Source: Actinomycetes bacterium (lineage in GTDB: Bacteria; Actinomycetota; Thermoleophilia; RBG-16-64-13). From it: a stretch of 64,000 nucleotides of DNA. Shown here piece by piece: positions 43,793 through 52,816 of the stretch (position 1 is its first letter; every line of letters begins with the position of its first letter). The position numbers were made by a program, and so were the translations under genes. The DNA is taken from contig JAGXFV010000009.1 of assembly GCA_024637095.1 (NCBI GenBank), forward strand, positions 1-64,000, read 5' to 3'. The notes beneath the pieces are model-generated. The model ran no database searches. It saw only the letters and a program-made list of their open reading frames with translations, and was not told the DNA's origin.

Positions 43793-45774
43793 GGATCGGA
43801 GTCTTCGTCTGCCACTGCGGCACGAACATAGCGGCGACCGTCGATTCCGAGGGCATCGCGGCCCGCGCCGGGGAGCTCAAGGGCGTCGTCCACACCGAGG
43901 ACATCATCTACACTTGCTCGGAGCCCGGGCAGCATGCCATCCAGCGGGCGATCCGGGAGAAAGACCTGGACCGCGTGGTAGTGGCCGCCTGTTCCCCGCA
44001 CATGCACGAGGTCACTTTCCGGCGCACCGTGGAAGGCGCGGGGCTCAACCCCTACCTCTTCGAGATGGCCAATATTCGCGAGCACTGCTCCTGGATCCAC
44101 GCCGACAAGCCCGAGGGCAGCGAGAAGGCCTACGACCTCATCAAGATGGCGGTCGCCAAGGTGCGCGATCTGGAGCCGCTCTACGCCAACGAGGTCGAGG
44201 TGAACAAGGACGTGCTGGTGATCGGCGGCGGCGTGGCCGGCATCCAGGCGGCGCTCGACCTGGCTGAGGCGGGCCTCAAGGTGACCGTGGTGGAGAAGGA
44301 GACCACCATCGGCGGCACCATGGCCCAGCTGGATAAGACCTTTCCCACCATCGACTGTTCCGCCTGCATTCTCACTCCCCGCATGGTGGACTGCTCTCAG
44401 CACGAGAACATCGAGATCATGGCCTATTCCGAGATCGATCGGGTGCAGGGCTACGTGGGCAACTTCACCGTCGACATCCGCAAGAAGGCGTCGATGGTCG
44501 ACTGGGACAAGTGCATCGGCTGCGAGCTCTGCCAGCAGAAGTGCCCGGCCAAGGCGCCGGATGCTTTCAATGAGGGGATCGCCACCACCAAGGCAATCTA
44601 CATCCCCTTCCCGCAGGCGGTACCCAAACGGGCGGCCATCCAGGTGGATTACTGCCGCTGGTTCCAGGAGGGCAAGTGCCGGGTCTGCGAGCGGGTTTGT
44701 CCTGCCGACGCCATAGACTATAAGCAGCAGGACGAGTACGTGCAGAAGGAGTTCGGAGCCATCGTGGTGGCCACCGGCCAGGACGTCTTCCCCTGGGAGG
44801 AGTACTACCACGAGTACGGCTCGGGGCGGATTCCCGATGTAATCTCGGGCCTGCAGTACGAGCGCATGCTGAACGCCTCGGGCCCCACTCACGGCCACGT
44901 GCTGCGGCCCTCCACCATGGGCCAAAAGGACGTGGAGCCGGAGGAGCCGCAGACCGTGGTATTCATCCAGTGCATCGGCTCGCGTGACGAGTCGGTGGGC
45001 CGGCCCTACTGCTCGAACGTTTGCTGCATGTACACGGCCAAGCAGGCGATCCTGACCAAGGATCACGTGGGCATGGAGACCGAGGTCTATGTCTTCTACA
45101 TCGACATCCGGGCCTTTGGCAAGGGCTACGAGGAGTTCGTCAAGCGGGCTCAGACGGAGTTCGGGGTCAAGTACGTGCGCGGCCGCGTGTCCAAGCTCTA
45201 CGAGGAGCGGGGCAAGGTCAAGGTGCGGGGCATGGATACCCTGCTGGGCAAGCAGGTGGAGATCGACGCCGACCTCGTGGTCCTGGCTTCGGGCATCACC
45301 GCGGCCGACGGTGCCTCCGAACTGGCCCAGCGCCTCAACATCAGCTACGACCAGTATGGCTTCTTCAAAGAGTCTCACCCCAAGCTGCGGCCGCTGGAGA
45401 CCAACACCGCCGGCATCTTCCTGGCGGGAGCCTGCCAGGCGCCCAAGGACATCCCGACCACCGTGGCTCAAGCTTCGGGCACCGCGGCCAAGGTGCTGGG
45501 ACTGCTGGCCAAGGACAAGCTGAAGACTTCACCGATGATCGCGCGGGTCGACCAGAACCGCTGCGTCTCCTGCTGGAAGTGCATCGAGGTCTGCCCCTTT
45601 GGCGCTCCCGAGAAGGAGGAGCTCCGCGACGGCAGCTACAAGAGCCATATCATCGAGACCGTCTGCCAGGGTTGCGGCATCTGCGTGGCCACCTGCCCGG
45701 TCAACTGCATCGACCTCAAGGGCTTCGGCACTCAGTCGGTTCTCGATCAGATCGAAGAAGTCCTCCTAACCTAG
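43789..45774 (+). CDS. hdrA: Heterodisulfide reductase subunit A-like flavoprotein
   Basis: Core electron-bifurcating subunit, 661 residues. N-terminal GVFVCHCGTNIA, the linker motif VVVAACSPHMHEVTFR, FAD Rossmann VLVIGGGVAGIQAALDLAEAG with the Cys segment TIDCSACILTPRMVDC, a ferredoxin insert (CIGCELCQQKCPAKAP and CRVCERVCP), the FIQCIGSRDE stretch, and a C-terminal pair of [4Fe-4S] sites (CVSCWKCIEVCPFGAP, CQGCGICVATCPVNC). It splits electrons from NADH (through Flx) between a low-potential carrier and the HdrBC branch. ATG 43789 overlaps the hdrB stop. Confidence 0.95.
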   Translation: MRIGVFVCHCGTNIAATVDSEGIAARAGELKGVVHTEDIIYTCSEPGQHAIQRAIREKDLDRVVVAACSPHMHEVTFRRTVEGAGLNPYLFEMANIREHCSWIHADKPEGSEKAYDLIKMAVAKVRDLEPLYANEVEVNKDVLVIGGGVAGIQAALDLAEAGLKVTVVEKETTIGGTMAQLDKTFPTIDCSACILTPRMVDCSQHENIEIMAYSEIDRVQGYVGNFTVDIRKKASMVDWDKCIGCELCQQKCPAKAPDAFNEGIATTKAIYIPFPQAVPKRAAIQVDYCRWFQEGKCRVCERVCPADAIDYKQQDEYVQKEFGAIVVATGQDVFPWEEYYHEYGSGRIPDVISGLQYERMLNASGPTHGHVLRPSTMGQKDVEPEEPQTVVFIQCIGSRDESVGRPYCSNVCCMYTAKQAILTKDHVGMETEVYVFYIDIRAFGKGYEEFVKRAQTEFGVKYVRGRVSKLYEERGKVKVRGMDTLLGKQVEIDADLVVLASGITAADGASELAQRLNISYDQYGFFKESHPKLRPLETNTAGIFLAGACQAPKDIPTTVAQASGTAAKVLGLLAKDKLKTSPMIARVDQNRCVSCWKCIEVCPFGAPEKEELRDGSYKSHIIETVCQGCGICVATCPVNCIDLKGFGTQSVLDQIEEVLLT

Positions 45775-45787
45775 AAAGGCGGTGACG

Positions 45788-46246
45788 ATGGCACAGGCAA
45801 CGGATATAACGACCGGCACCACCGCCTCCTGGGACGGGGAGGGACGCGTCAAAGTGGTCGGCATCCTCTGCAACTGGTGCAGCTACGCGGGCGCCGACGG
45901 CGCGGGCACTGCCCGGTTGCGCCAACCCTTCGACTTTCGCATCGTGCGGGTTCCCTGCACGGGCCGCATCGATCCTCTGCATATCCTAAAGGCCTTCGAG
46001 AAGGGCGCGGACGGGGTGCTGGTCAGCGGCTGCCATCCCGGCGACTGCCACTATGCGGAGGGCAACTACTACGCCCGGCGCAAGTTGGAATTGCTCGAAC
46101 GCATGCTGCCGCAACTGGGCTTCGAGGCCGAGCGCTTCAAGTACACCTGGGTCTCTGCCTCGGAAGCCCAGCGCTGGCAACAGGTCGTCACCGAGTTCAT
46201 TAAGGGCGTGGAGAAGCTCGGGCCGCGTGAGGGGAGGGCCCTGTGA
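45788..46246 (+). CDS. flxD: FlxD/MvhD-type [2Fe-2S] subunit
   Basis: A 152-residue protein of the MvhD family, which connects HdrA to its electron donor. Cluster residues are seen in VGILCNWCSYAGAD, VRVPCTGRIDP and SGCHPGDCHYAEGNYYARRK. Start may also be GTG 45782. Placed directly after hdrA and before flxC; overlaps the latter by four bases. There is no hydrogenase gene nearby, so the donor must be the Flx subunits. Confidence 0.92.
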   Translation: MAQATDITTGTTASWDGEGRVKVVGILCNWCSYAGADGAGTARLRQPFDFRIVRVPCTGRIDPLHILKAFEKGADGVLVSGCHPGDCHYAEGNYYARRKLELLERMLPQLGFEAERFKYTWVSASEAQRWQQVVTEFIKGVEKLGPREGRAL

Positions 46247-47232
46247 GCCCCGCCAACGGCAACTACGAAGCAGTAGAGCAGCGCATCCGCGAACTGGCGC
46301 GCGCGGCGCTCGAAGAGGGTCGCGTGGATTACTTCATCGGCTGGACCACCGGCTACAACGAATCCGAGGTCATCCCCGGATTTGTGCGCAGCGCCGACAA
46401 GGTCGACGACCTGGTTTGGAATCCCCTGGCGGCCTACAACCTGACCACCTTCCTCAAGCGCAAGATGCCCGACCCGCCCCAGGCCAAGATCGGCGTGGCG
46501 GTCAAGGGCTGCGACAGCCGCACCCTGGTCTCCCTTCTTCAGGAGAACCTGGTCGATCGTGAACGCTTGTACGTGGTGGGCGTGCCCTGCGAAGGCATCG
46601 TCAACCGGCGGGCGGTCTCGAAAGTCTTCGCCAACGAGGTGGTCAAGATCGAGGTCGCGGGCGATCAGATCAACGTCACCAACCAGGACGGCGAGACGAA
46701 GCAGTTGGCGCGCGAAGATTACCTACTGGACCACTGCCGCAGCTGCAACTATCCCAATCCGCGCTACTTCGACGACCTGGCCGGCGAGGCCGTGCCTGAG
46801 CCCGAGGACCAGACCCCCATGTGGCGGGAGATCGAGGAGTTCGAGGCGCTGCCCGAGAAGGAGAAGGACCGGCTGATGGCCGAGGCCTTCGAGAAGTGCA
46901 TCCGCTGCTACGCCTGCATCAACGCCTGTCCGGTCTGTTACTGCTGGGACAACTGCGTCTGCCGTTCGCGTCAGCCCAAGCTGGTTGGCCAGAAGGTGAA
47001 CGCGCAGGAGAACCTCATGTTCCAGATGGTGCACATGTTCCACGTGGCCGGGCGCTGCCCCAGTTGCGGCAATTGCGATCGGGCCTGCCCGGTGGAGATC
47101 CCGCTCTATCTGCTTCACCGCAAGATGAACAAGGAACTAAAGGAGATGCTGGACTTCGAGCCGGGAATCGACCTCGAGCAGAAGCCGGTCTTCCAGACAT
47201 TTGACGTGAACGACCCCTTCGGCCAACACTAG
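46243..47232 (+). CDS. flxC: FlxC-like iron-sulfur protein (FrhB/FdhB-related)
   Basis: A 329-residue protein whose first half (GVAVKGCDSRTLVSLLQEN, VVGVPCEGIVNRR, DHCRSCNYPNPRYFDDLAGEA) resembles the F420-reducing-hydrogenase beta/FdhB family. The second half has two [4Fe-4S] motifs (CIRCYACINACPVCYCWDNC, CPSCGNCDRACPVEIP). Position between flxD and flxB matches the Flx order, which supports the assignment as an electron relay. Flx naming rests on operon order as much as on sequence. Confidence 0.82.
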   Translation: MSPANGNYEAVEQRIRELARAALEEGRVDYFIGWTTGYNESEVIPGFVRSADKVDDLVWNPLAAYNLTTFLKRKMPDPPQAKIGVAVKGCDSRTLVSLLQENLVDRERLYVVGVPCEGIVNRRAVSKVFANEVVKIEVAGDQINVTNQDGETKQLAREDYLLDHCRSCNYPNPRYFDDLAGEAVPEPEDQTPMWREIEEFEALPEKEKDRLMAEAFEKCIRCYACINACPVCYCWDNCVCRSRQPKLVGQKVNAQENLMFQMVHMFHVAGRCPSCGNCDRACPVEIPLYLLHRKMNKELKEMLDFEPGIDLEQKPVFQTFDVNDPFGQH

Positions 47233-47245
47233 AAAGGAGGGCGGC

Positions 47246-48442
47246 GTGAAGTTCCTACCTCAGGATCAACTCGAGGCCTTCCTGTCGCACCTGGCGGAGT
47301 CGGCCATTGTGGTGGCCCCTCAGCGAGATCAGGACGGGGTGCTCTTCTTCCAGCCTTGGGAGGCGGGCGCCGAGGTGGAGTTCGAGCAGCTGCTCACTCG
47401 GCAGTCGCCCAAGGACTACGTCTTCCGGCAGACCGAGACCTACCTCAAGTTCGGCTACGAGATGAAGGGCAAGGCGGCGGCCGAAGAGGAAGAGGTCGGC
47501 AAGAAGTCCAAAGAGGGGGAGTTGGCGGCGGCCGAAGAGGCCCCCCCCGAAGGCGAAGAGCCGGCCCACGAGGTGCTCCAGGTGGAGGCCGTGGAAGATG
47601 CCCCCGAACAGGTGATCTTCGGTCTGCGCCCCTGTGACGCCCGCGGCTACTACCAGATGGATCAGGTATTCGGTGGCTACGGCGGCTTCTACTACGACCC
47701 CTACTACATGGCGAAGCGCGAGGCTACCACCCTGGTGGCACTGACCTGCGCCCAGCCTTGGTCCACCTGCTTTTGCACGGCGGTCTACGGCAGCCCCAGC
47801 GGCACCGACGGGGTGGACCTGCTGCTGACCGGGATCGAGGGTGGCTTCACCGCCGAAGCCGTGACCGAGCGCGGCGAAATGCTCCTGGGCTTTGGCGGTT
47901 TTACTGAGGTCGGGGACGGCCAGGCCGACGCGGCGCAAACCGTCAAGGACGAGGCGTTCACCGCCATCGATCCGCCCTTTGAGATCGAAGGCGTGCCCCA
48001 GGGCCTGCGCGACAATTTCGAGGATCCCGCTTGGCACGACCTGCACATGCGCTGCATCTCTTGCGGCACCTGCACCTACGTCTGTCCCAACTGCTACTGC
48101 TTCAACATCACCGACGAGATGGTGGAGAAGTCGGGCGAACGGGTGCGCACTTGGGATAACTGCTTCAACCCGGGCTATACGCTCGAAACCTCGGGTCACA
48201 ACCCGCGCGAGCAGAAGTTTGCCCGCTTCCGCAACCGCTTCAGCCACAAGTTCTCGTATTACCCCGAGAAGTACGACAGCCTGCTGTGCTCGGGCTGCGG
48301 TCGCTGCATCCGCTACTGCCCCACGAAGATCGATTTGCGCGAGGTGATTCGCACACTGGGTCAGCCGCACCCGGACCAGGCGGCGCCCGCAGAGGACGGC
48401 GAGGCAGCTGGGGTCCACGCCCAGACTGGGGAGGACCTGTAG
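47246..48442 (+). CDS. flxB: FlxB-like iron-sulfur protein (AsrA/sulfhydrogenase beta-related) with acidic insert
   Basis: A 398-residue protein with N-terminal AsrA/HydB-like sequence (GLRPCDARGYYQMDQVF, ALTCAQPWSTCFCTAVYGSPSGTDGVDLLL) and two C-terminal [4Fe-4S] motifs (CISCGTCTYVCPNCYC and CSGCGRCIRYCPTKIDLRE). It would carry electrons from the FlxA flavin. Residues about 72-108 are an acidic, Glu/Ala/Pro-rich insert absent from usual members. A GTG start after AAAGGAGGG. Ends right against flxA. Confidence 0.85.
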   Translation: MKFLPQDQLEAFLSHLAESAIVVAPQRDQDGVLFFQPWEAGAEVEFEQLLTRQSPKDYVFRQTETYLKFGYEMKGKAAAEEEEVGKKSKEGELAAAEEAPPEGEEPAHEVLQVEAVEDAPEQVIFGLRPCDARGYYQMDQVFGGYGGFYYDPYYMAKREATTLVALTCAQPWSTCFCTAVYGSPSGTDGVDLLLTGIEGGFTAEAVTERGEMLLGFGGFTEVGDGQADAAQTVKDEAFTAIDPPFEIEGVPQGLRDNFEDPAWHDLHMRCISCGTCTYVCPNCYCFNITDEMVEKSGERVRTWDNCFNPGYTLETSGHNPREQKFARFRNRFSHKFSYYPEKYDSLLCSGCGRCIRYCPTKIDLREVIRTLGQPHPDQAAPAEDGEAAGVHAQTGEDL

Positions 48443-49516
48443 ATGGCGAAGAAACGCGACAAAACCCGGCCGACGAAGGACCAAGCGGCCCCGGCGGAAA
48501 CCCAGAAGAAGGCTCGCACCCAGGACGCCACGGACCAGCCCGCCGGTAACGGCGGCAATCACGTCGGCCGCCAGGCGCCGGAGATCCATAATCCGGTCAA
48601 GACGGGCGGCGTCCAGAGCGGCGGCCGCCAACGACTCACCCGCGACGACATCAAGCCCGGTGCCACCATCGCCGCCGCGCGTAACGCGGCCGGCAATCCC
48701 TACTTGCCCGAGCCGGCCACCATCGTCGAGATCGTGCCGGAGACGCACAACATCAAGTCATTCCGGGTGCGTTTCGACGATGACCAGGTGATGGAAAACT
48801 TCTCCTTCGCCCCGGGCCAGGTAGGCCAGTTGGGCATTTTCGGCGTAGGGGAGTCCACCTTCGCCATCAACTCCAGTCCCTCGAACAAGGACTACCTGCA
48901 ATTCTCGGTGATGCGCACCGGCGAGGTGACCACCGCCCTGCACAATCTGAGCGTGGGCGACAAGGTGGGGGTGCGGGCCCCCATGGGCTGCGGCTTCCCC
49001 GTGGATGAGTGGAAGGGCAAGAAGATCTTCTACATCATGGGCGGGATCGGCTCCGCTGCCCTGCGCGCCACGATCCACTACACTTTGGAGCACCGCGCCG
49101 ACTACGACGACATCACCATCCTCTACGGCGCCCGTTCCCCCGACGACCTCACCTATAAGTACGACATCGACGACTGGATGGCCCGCGACGACCTCAACGC
49201 GGTGATCACTATCGACCGCGAGGTGCCTGGCTGGGACAAGCGGGTGGGCTTTGTGCCCGCCGTGCTCGAAGAGGAGCAGCCGCGGCCCAAGGACACTATC
49301 GCCATCACGTGCGGCCCTCCCATCATGATCAAGTTCGTGCTGCAGAGCTTGGAGAAACTCCAGTTCACCGATGACCAGATCTACACGACGCTCGAGAAGC
49401 GGATGAAGTGCGGCATCGGCATCTGCGGCCGCTGCAACATGGGCCCCAGGTACGTCTGCGTGGACGGCCCGGTCTTCTCGATGGCCGAACTGCGGGAACT
49501 GCCCGACGAGATGTAA
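48443..49516 (+). CDS. flxA: FlxA-like FAD/NAD(P)-binding oxidoreductase with disordered N-terminal extension
   Basis: A ferredoxin-NADP reductase-type module similar to AsrB/sulfhydrogenase gamma: flavin region (FAPGQVGQLGIFGVGESTFAINSSPS), nucleotide region (IFYIMGGIGSAALRATIHY, LYGARSPDDLTYK, ITCGPPIMIKFV) and a C-terminal [2Fe-2S] motif (CGIGICGRCNMGPRYVCVDGPVFS). It oxidises NADH and feeds HdrA. The first 75 residues are Lys/Gln/Gly-rich, basic and low in hydrophobics, an unusual extension. Last gene of the run. Confidence 0.9.
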   Translation: MAKKRDKTRPTKDQAAPAETQKKARTQDATDQPAGNGGNHVGRQAPEIHNPVKTGGVQSGGRQRLTRDDIKPGATIAAARNAAGNPYLPEPATIVEIVPETHNIKSFRVRFDDDQVMENFSFAPGQVGQLGIFGVGESTFAINSSPSNKDYLQFSVMRTGEVTTALHNLSVGDKVGVRAPMGCGFPVDEWKGKKIFYIMGGIGSAALRATIHYTLEHRADYDDITILYGARSPDDLTYKYDIDDWMARDDLNAVITIDREVPGWDKRVGFVPAVLEEEQPRPKDTIAITCGPPIMIKFVLQSLEKLQFTDDQIYTTLEKRMKCGIGICGRCNMGPRYVCVDGPVFSMAELRELPDEM

Positions 49517-49663
49517 CAACGAGGCGGAGCCCGCGGTGACGGCTAAGAGGCCACATTGTTGGTAGAATGGCTACATCGACGATGGCGATCCACGATGGCG
49601 GGAAGCAGCAAAGCCGAGTGGCCCCTACGTCGCTCCGCCGGAGAAGGATGAAAGCGGGATACC

Positions 49664-49945
49664 GTGCTCCAAGTCGGGATCAGGGAACTGAAGAACAACC
49701 TCAGCCGGCTTCTCGTCCGCGTGAAGGCCGGAGAGGAGATCTTGGTTACGGATAGAGGACGGCCTGTCGCCCGGATCATCAGTGAACCCCAAGCGGAGAA
49801 CTCCCTTCGCCGCGCACTGGCGCCTCTCGTCGAACGGGGCCTTGTCGTGCTTCCCGTAAAGACCGCCCCACAGGAGGAAGTGACGGCTCTGGACGCCCCC
49901 GGCGGCAGGCCGGTTTCGGAGATAGTTCTCGAGGCACGCCGGTAG
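49664..49945 (+). CDS. Phd/YefM-family antitoxin
   Basis: A 93-residue antitoxin with the classic N-terminal DNA-binding fold: VGIRELKNNLSRLLVRVKAGEEILVTDRGRPVARI. The C-terminal half, which wraps around the toxin, is Pro/Ala-rich. GTG 49664 is the start; no good Shine-Dalgarno sequence is seen. A -10-like TGGTAGAAT (49560-49568) lies about 95 bases upstream. Followed at 15 bases by its toxin. Confidence 0.9.
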   Translation: MLQVGIRELKNNLSRLLVRVKAGEEILVTDRGRPVARIISEPQAENSLRRALAPLVERGLVVLPVKTAPQEEVTALDAPGGRPVSEIVLEARR

Positions 49946-49960
49946 GGAGGCAATCCCGAT

Positions 49961-50401
49961 TTGATCCTCTACCTCGATACGAGTGCCTTGGTAAAGCGCT
50001 ACGTGCGGGAGGATTACTCGGACGAAATCATCTCCATGTGGAAGACGGCCGACTACCTCGCCACCTCCTTCGTCGCACATGCGGAAGCCCTGGCCGCCTT
50101 TCATCGAAAGCGACGCGAGGACGATTTGCCGGGGGCCCTTTTCGACCGCCTCATCGGTCGCTTTCGGGAGGAGTGGGAGTCTCTCGTCCGAGTCGAGGTA
50201 AATGCCGGTCTCGAACCGTACGTTCTCGAGCTTAGCGAACGGCATAGCCTGAGGGGCTTCGATCTCATCCACCTGGCTTCGGCCGTCGTGCTTCACGAGA
50301 GGGTATGTCGAGAGGCCAATGACACCCTCGTGTTCGCCTGCTTAGACCAGACTCTCGCCGGTGCCGCGCGGGCGGAAGGCATGGCGGTCTTTCCGGGTTG
50401 A
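49961..50401 (+). CDS. vapC: VapC-family PIN-domain toxin
   Basis: A 146-residue ribonuclease toxin. Acidic active-site residues are seen in ILYLDTSALVKRYV, FVAHAEALAAFHRK, RGFDLIHLASAV and FACLDQTL. The TTG start at 49961 follows TAGGGAGGC. VapC toxins cut initiator or other tRNAs or rRNA; the target here is unknown. Partner of the Phd-type antitoxin just upstream. Confidence 0.92.
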   Translation: MILYLDTSALVKRYVREDYSDEIISMWKTADYLATSFVAHAEALAAFHRKRREDDLPGALFDRLIGRFREEWESLVRVEVNAGLEPYVLELSERHSLRGFDLIHLASAVVLHERVCREANDTLVFACLDQTLAGAARAEGMAVFPG

Positions 50402-50415
50402 GCGAGGATATGGCC

Positions 50416-51804
50416 CTACCGCCCCGCGTAGGTCTGGGCCAGCACCCGCTCCACGAGCACCCGCTCGAGTTCTTCCGGTTGCTCGGTGACGACGTTGTGG
50501 CCGCTTTGCTCGAACCAGTGGAACTCCTTGTGGGGAGCTTCTAGGCCCTCGTAGTAGTCCTCGGTCAGCGTCTGGAAGGCGTTCAGATCGTGGCGGCCGG
50601 CCAGGAAGTAGGCGGGGACCTCGAGGTCGGTGACATCCTCGCGGAAGTCGACCTCGTAGAGCTGGGGATAGACCTCGTTGAAGGTCGAGTAGAGTGCCCA
50701 GGCCTGTCCGACGGTGTCGATGAAGCCGTACTCCGGGGCGAGCGGGTTGTCGATCGCCATGTTATGCCCCCGGACGTCCCAGGGTCCCATGGCCTCGGTG
50801 GCCTCCATGGACATGGGCATCATTTGCAGGGTGGGATCGTCGTGGTAGGGCGGAGGGCCGTTCTTCTCGAGCTTGGCAGCGGTCGCGGTGTCACCCGTAT
50901 CCCGGGCATGGTCGAGCACCGCTTGGTACATCATCAGATCGTTCTCCACAAAAGCCACCATCTGGTCCGCCCCGATGTAGGCGTGGAAGAGCTCGGGATG
51001 CTCATCGACCAGCCAGAGACCGAGGGCACTGCCCCAGGAATCGCCCAGCACGTAGATCTTCTCCTCATCGAAGCGGGCGCGCAGCTCGTTGGTCAGTTCG
51101 AGGGCGTGCTCTCGATAGACCTCGGGGGTGAGGTCGTCGGTGTCCATGGCGTTCCAGGACTTGCCCGCACCGGGTTGGTCCCAATTGATGACGACGAAAT
51201 GCTCCTCCAGGGCGCGGCCGGTGTCTTCGTATCGGGTCTTGACCAGCTCGCTGCCCCCTGGGCCTCCCGCCAGAAAGAGGAGCACGGGATTGTCCGGGCT
51301 CTGGCCGCGGATGGTGAGGTATTGGGTCGTGCCGCCAAGCTCGATCTTCTCCAGGGAGGCAATGCCGTCGGCGATTTCGTCGCCGGTGGCGTCTCGGACC
51401 GAGGGCGCGTAGGTCAGCTGGTCGTTGGCGAGGGCCGCGATGATGAACCCGGCCAGGAGGAAGAGGGCAGTGAATGCCACCCTGTTCGCCCGGGCGTGCC
51501 AGCGGCGGCGGCTGGGTCGGGCGGCGGGGATGGCTGCGACCGCACCCGTGACGGCCGCCAGACCGAGTGTCGCGAGTGTGGTTACCAGGAATCCGGCGAG
51601 CAGCGCGACTATGACGCCGAGCTCCACGTAGACCGTCGCGCCTGTAGGCATCAGGAGCGGGCGCAGCACGACGAGGTAGAGCAGGCCAAGGCCGGCTCCT
51701 GCCCCAGCCGTTGCGAAGTACGGACGGCGGAGCCAGGATCGCAGCCGGTCAACGGTCGTCTTGGTAGTGGCAGCCTCGTCGCCGGTTTGTGTGGCCCGTT
51801 CCAT
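50416..51804 (-). CDS. Membrane-anchored alpha/beta hydrolase (proline iminopeptidase-like)
   Basis: An N-terminal region with three or four membrane segments (LGLLYLVVLRPLLM, VIVALLAGFLVTTLATLGLAAV, FTALFLLAGFIIAALA) precedes a 320-residue alpha/beta hydrolase domain. Features: oxyanion motif FLAGGPGGSELV, nucleophile elbow YVLGDSWGSALGL with Ser, and the terminal His in FEQSGHNVVTEQPEE. The family includes prolyl aminopeptidases; substrate unknown. ATG 51804 after GGGAGGACCC is preferred to 51840. Confidence 0.85.
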   Translation of the reverse strand: MERATQTGDEAATTKTTVDRLRSWLRRPYFATAGAGAGLGLLYLVVLRPLLMPTGATVYVELGVIVALLAGFLVTTLATLGLAAVTGAVAAIPAARPSRRRWHARANRVAFTALFLLAGFIIAALANDQLTYAPSVRDATGDEIADGIASLEKIELGGTTQYLTIRGQSPDNPVLLFLAGGPGGSELVKTRYEDTGRALEEHFVVINWDQPGAGKSWNAMDTDDLTPEVYREHALELTNELRARFDEEKIYVLGDSWGSALGLWLVDEHPELFHAYIGADQMVAFVENDLMMYQAVLDHARDTGDTATAAKLEKNGPPPYHDDPTLQMMPMSMEATEAMGPWDVRGHNMAIDNPLAPEYGFIDTVGQAWALYSTFNEVYPQLYEVDFREDVTDLEVPAYFLAGRHDLNAFQTLTEDYYEGLEAPHKEFHWFEQSGHNVVTEQPEELERVLVERVLAQTYAGR

Positions 51805-51840
51805 GGGTCCTCCCGTCCTGGTTACCGTCTCTGGGTCCAT

Positions 51841-52075
51841 GGTAGGGAACCGAAGTCGCTGTGGAATCAGGCAGACGCAGGGTCTCGGGACTGGTGTGGC
51901 GCACAGTTCCCACCTGGTCAGTTGCAGAGGGTCAAAGCTGGGCGCGCCGGTATTTCACGTTTACGGTGACGAGAAAATCGTCGCCACCAAGCAAGTCGGA
52001 TTGGAATTGCATAGCATGAGACCGGCGTTCATCCGGAGATGAAGGGCTAGCGGCAACCGGTGGAGGACCTACGAC
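51841..52075. other. Spacer with no gene recognised
   Basis: The region between the divergent hydrolase genes has no supported coding sequence or RNA. GGTGGAGGACC near 52059-52069 is the ribosome-binding site of the following gene. A short open stretch ending at 52042 lacks a start and any family resemblance. Confidence 0.5.
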
Positions 52076-52816
52076 GTGACGCTCCCAAACAAACAGTCTG
52101 CGCAGATCTCCGGTTCGACCATCGAGTACGTCCGTGGGGGCAGCGGGACTCCCCCGATCGTGCTACTGAATGGGGCGGGCACACCGGTCGAGGGATGGGC
52201 CAGGGTCTGGGATCCCCTCGTGGAGTTGAGCACGGTTTTCGCCTACAACCGGTTCGGGGTGGGCGGGAGCGGGAAGCCGCCCGAGCCGCAAACCGGGGAG
52301 GCGGTCGTCGCGGGCCTGCGAGAGTTGTTGGCTGTTGCGCACGTCCCGTCGCCTTGCGTGCTCGTGGGACACTCGCTCGGAGGTCTGTTGGCCAACCTAT
52401 TTGCGCGCCTCCATCCCGCAGAGGTGGCGGGCGTTGTGTTAGTGGAGGCCACCTCCCCCATGGACATCTCCCTCGTGGAGGATTACGGCTCGGCGACCCA
52501 CCGGTTTCTCCAAAGAGCGGTGGATCTCTTGCCCGGTCCGGGAGAGCAGTCCGCCGTGGCGCACATGGCGGATACCGCAAAGAGCATCACCGAGGCGGGA
52601 GGGTTCCCGGCCGTCCCCCTGGCGGTAGTCAGCGGGGGGAAGCATTCGCCGATGATGCCCCGGGCTTTTCGGAATGTGTGGGCCTATCGCCAGTCCCAAC
52701 TGGTAGCCCTCTCACCGCAAGGGAGGCACATCGTCGCCCGGCGAAGCGGGCATTTTCCTCAAGTCACCGAGCCTGAGCTCGTTGTCGACGCGATCCGCTT
52801 GGTATGCGAAGGATGA
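52076..52816 (+). CDS. Alpha/beta hydrolase
   Basis: A 246-residue soluble hydrolase: PIVLLNGAGTPVEGWARVW (oxyanion strand), FAYNRFGVGGSG, nucleophile CVLVGHSLGGLLANLFA and the catalytic His in ARRSGHFPQVTEPELV. The Asp/Glu acid is probably in the AGVVLVEATSP or later region. No signal peptide. It may act as an esterase or lactonase; the substrate is unknown. It overlaps the start of the acetyltransferase remnant. Confidence 0.85.
   Translation: MTLPNKQSAQISGSTIEYVRGGSGTPPIVLLNGAGTPVEGWARVWDPLVELSTVFAYNRFGVGGSGKPPEPQTGEAVVAGLRELLAVAHVPSPCVLVGHSLGGLLANLFARLHPAEVAGVVLVEATSPMDISLVEDYGSATHRFLQRAVDLLPGPGEQSAVAHMADTAKSITEAGGFPAVPLAVVSGGKHSPMMPRAFRNVWAYRQSQLVALSPQGRHIVARRSGHFPQVTEPELVVDAIRLVCEG

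Noticed and set aside
43543-45471. Long open frame (642 codons) on the minus strand
   Set aside because: It is antisense to hdrA, His/Leu/Arg-rich and without any family motif; such frames arise by chance opposite high-GC genes.
47255-48748. Long open frame (497 codons) on the minus strand
   Set aside because: Antisense to flxB and the start of flxA; composition is that of a GC-rich shadow and it would span two real genes.
49567-49755. Short open frame beginning at an ATG before the antitoxin
   Set aside because: It overlaps the antitoxin in another frame and reads as Arg/Pro/Ser-rich, typical of a shadow frame.
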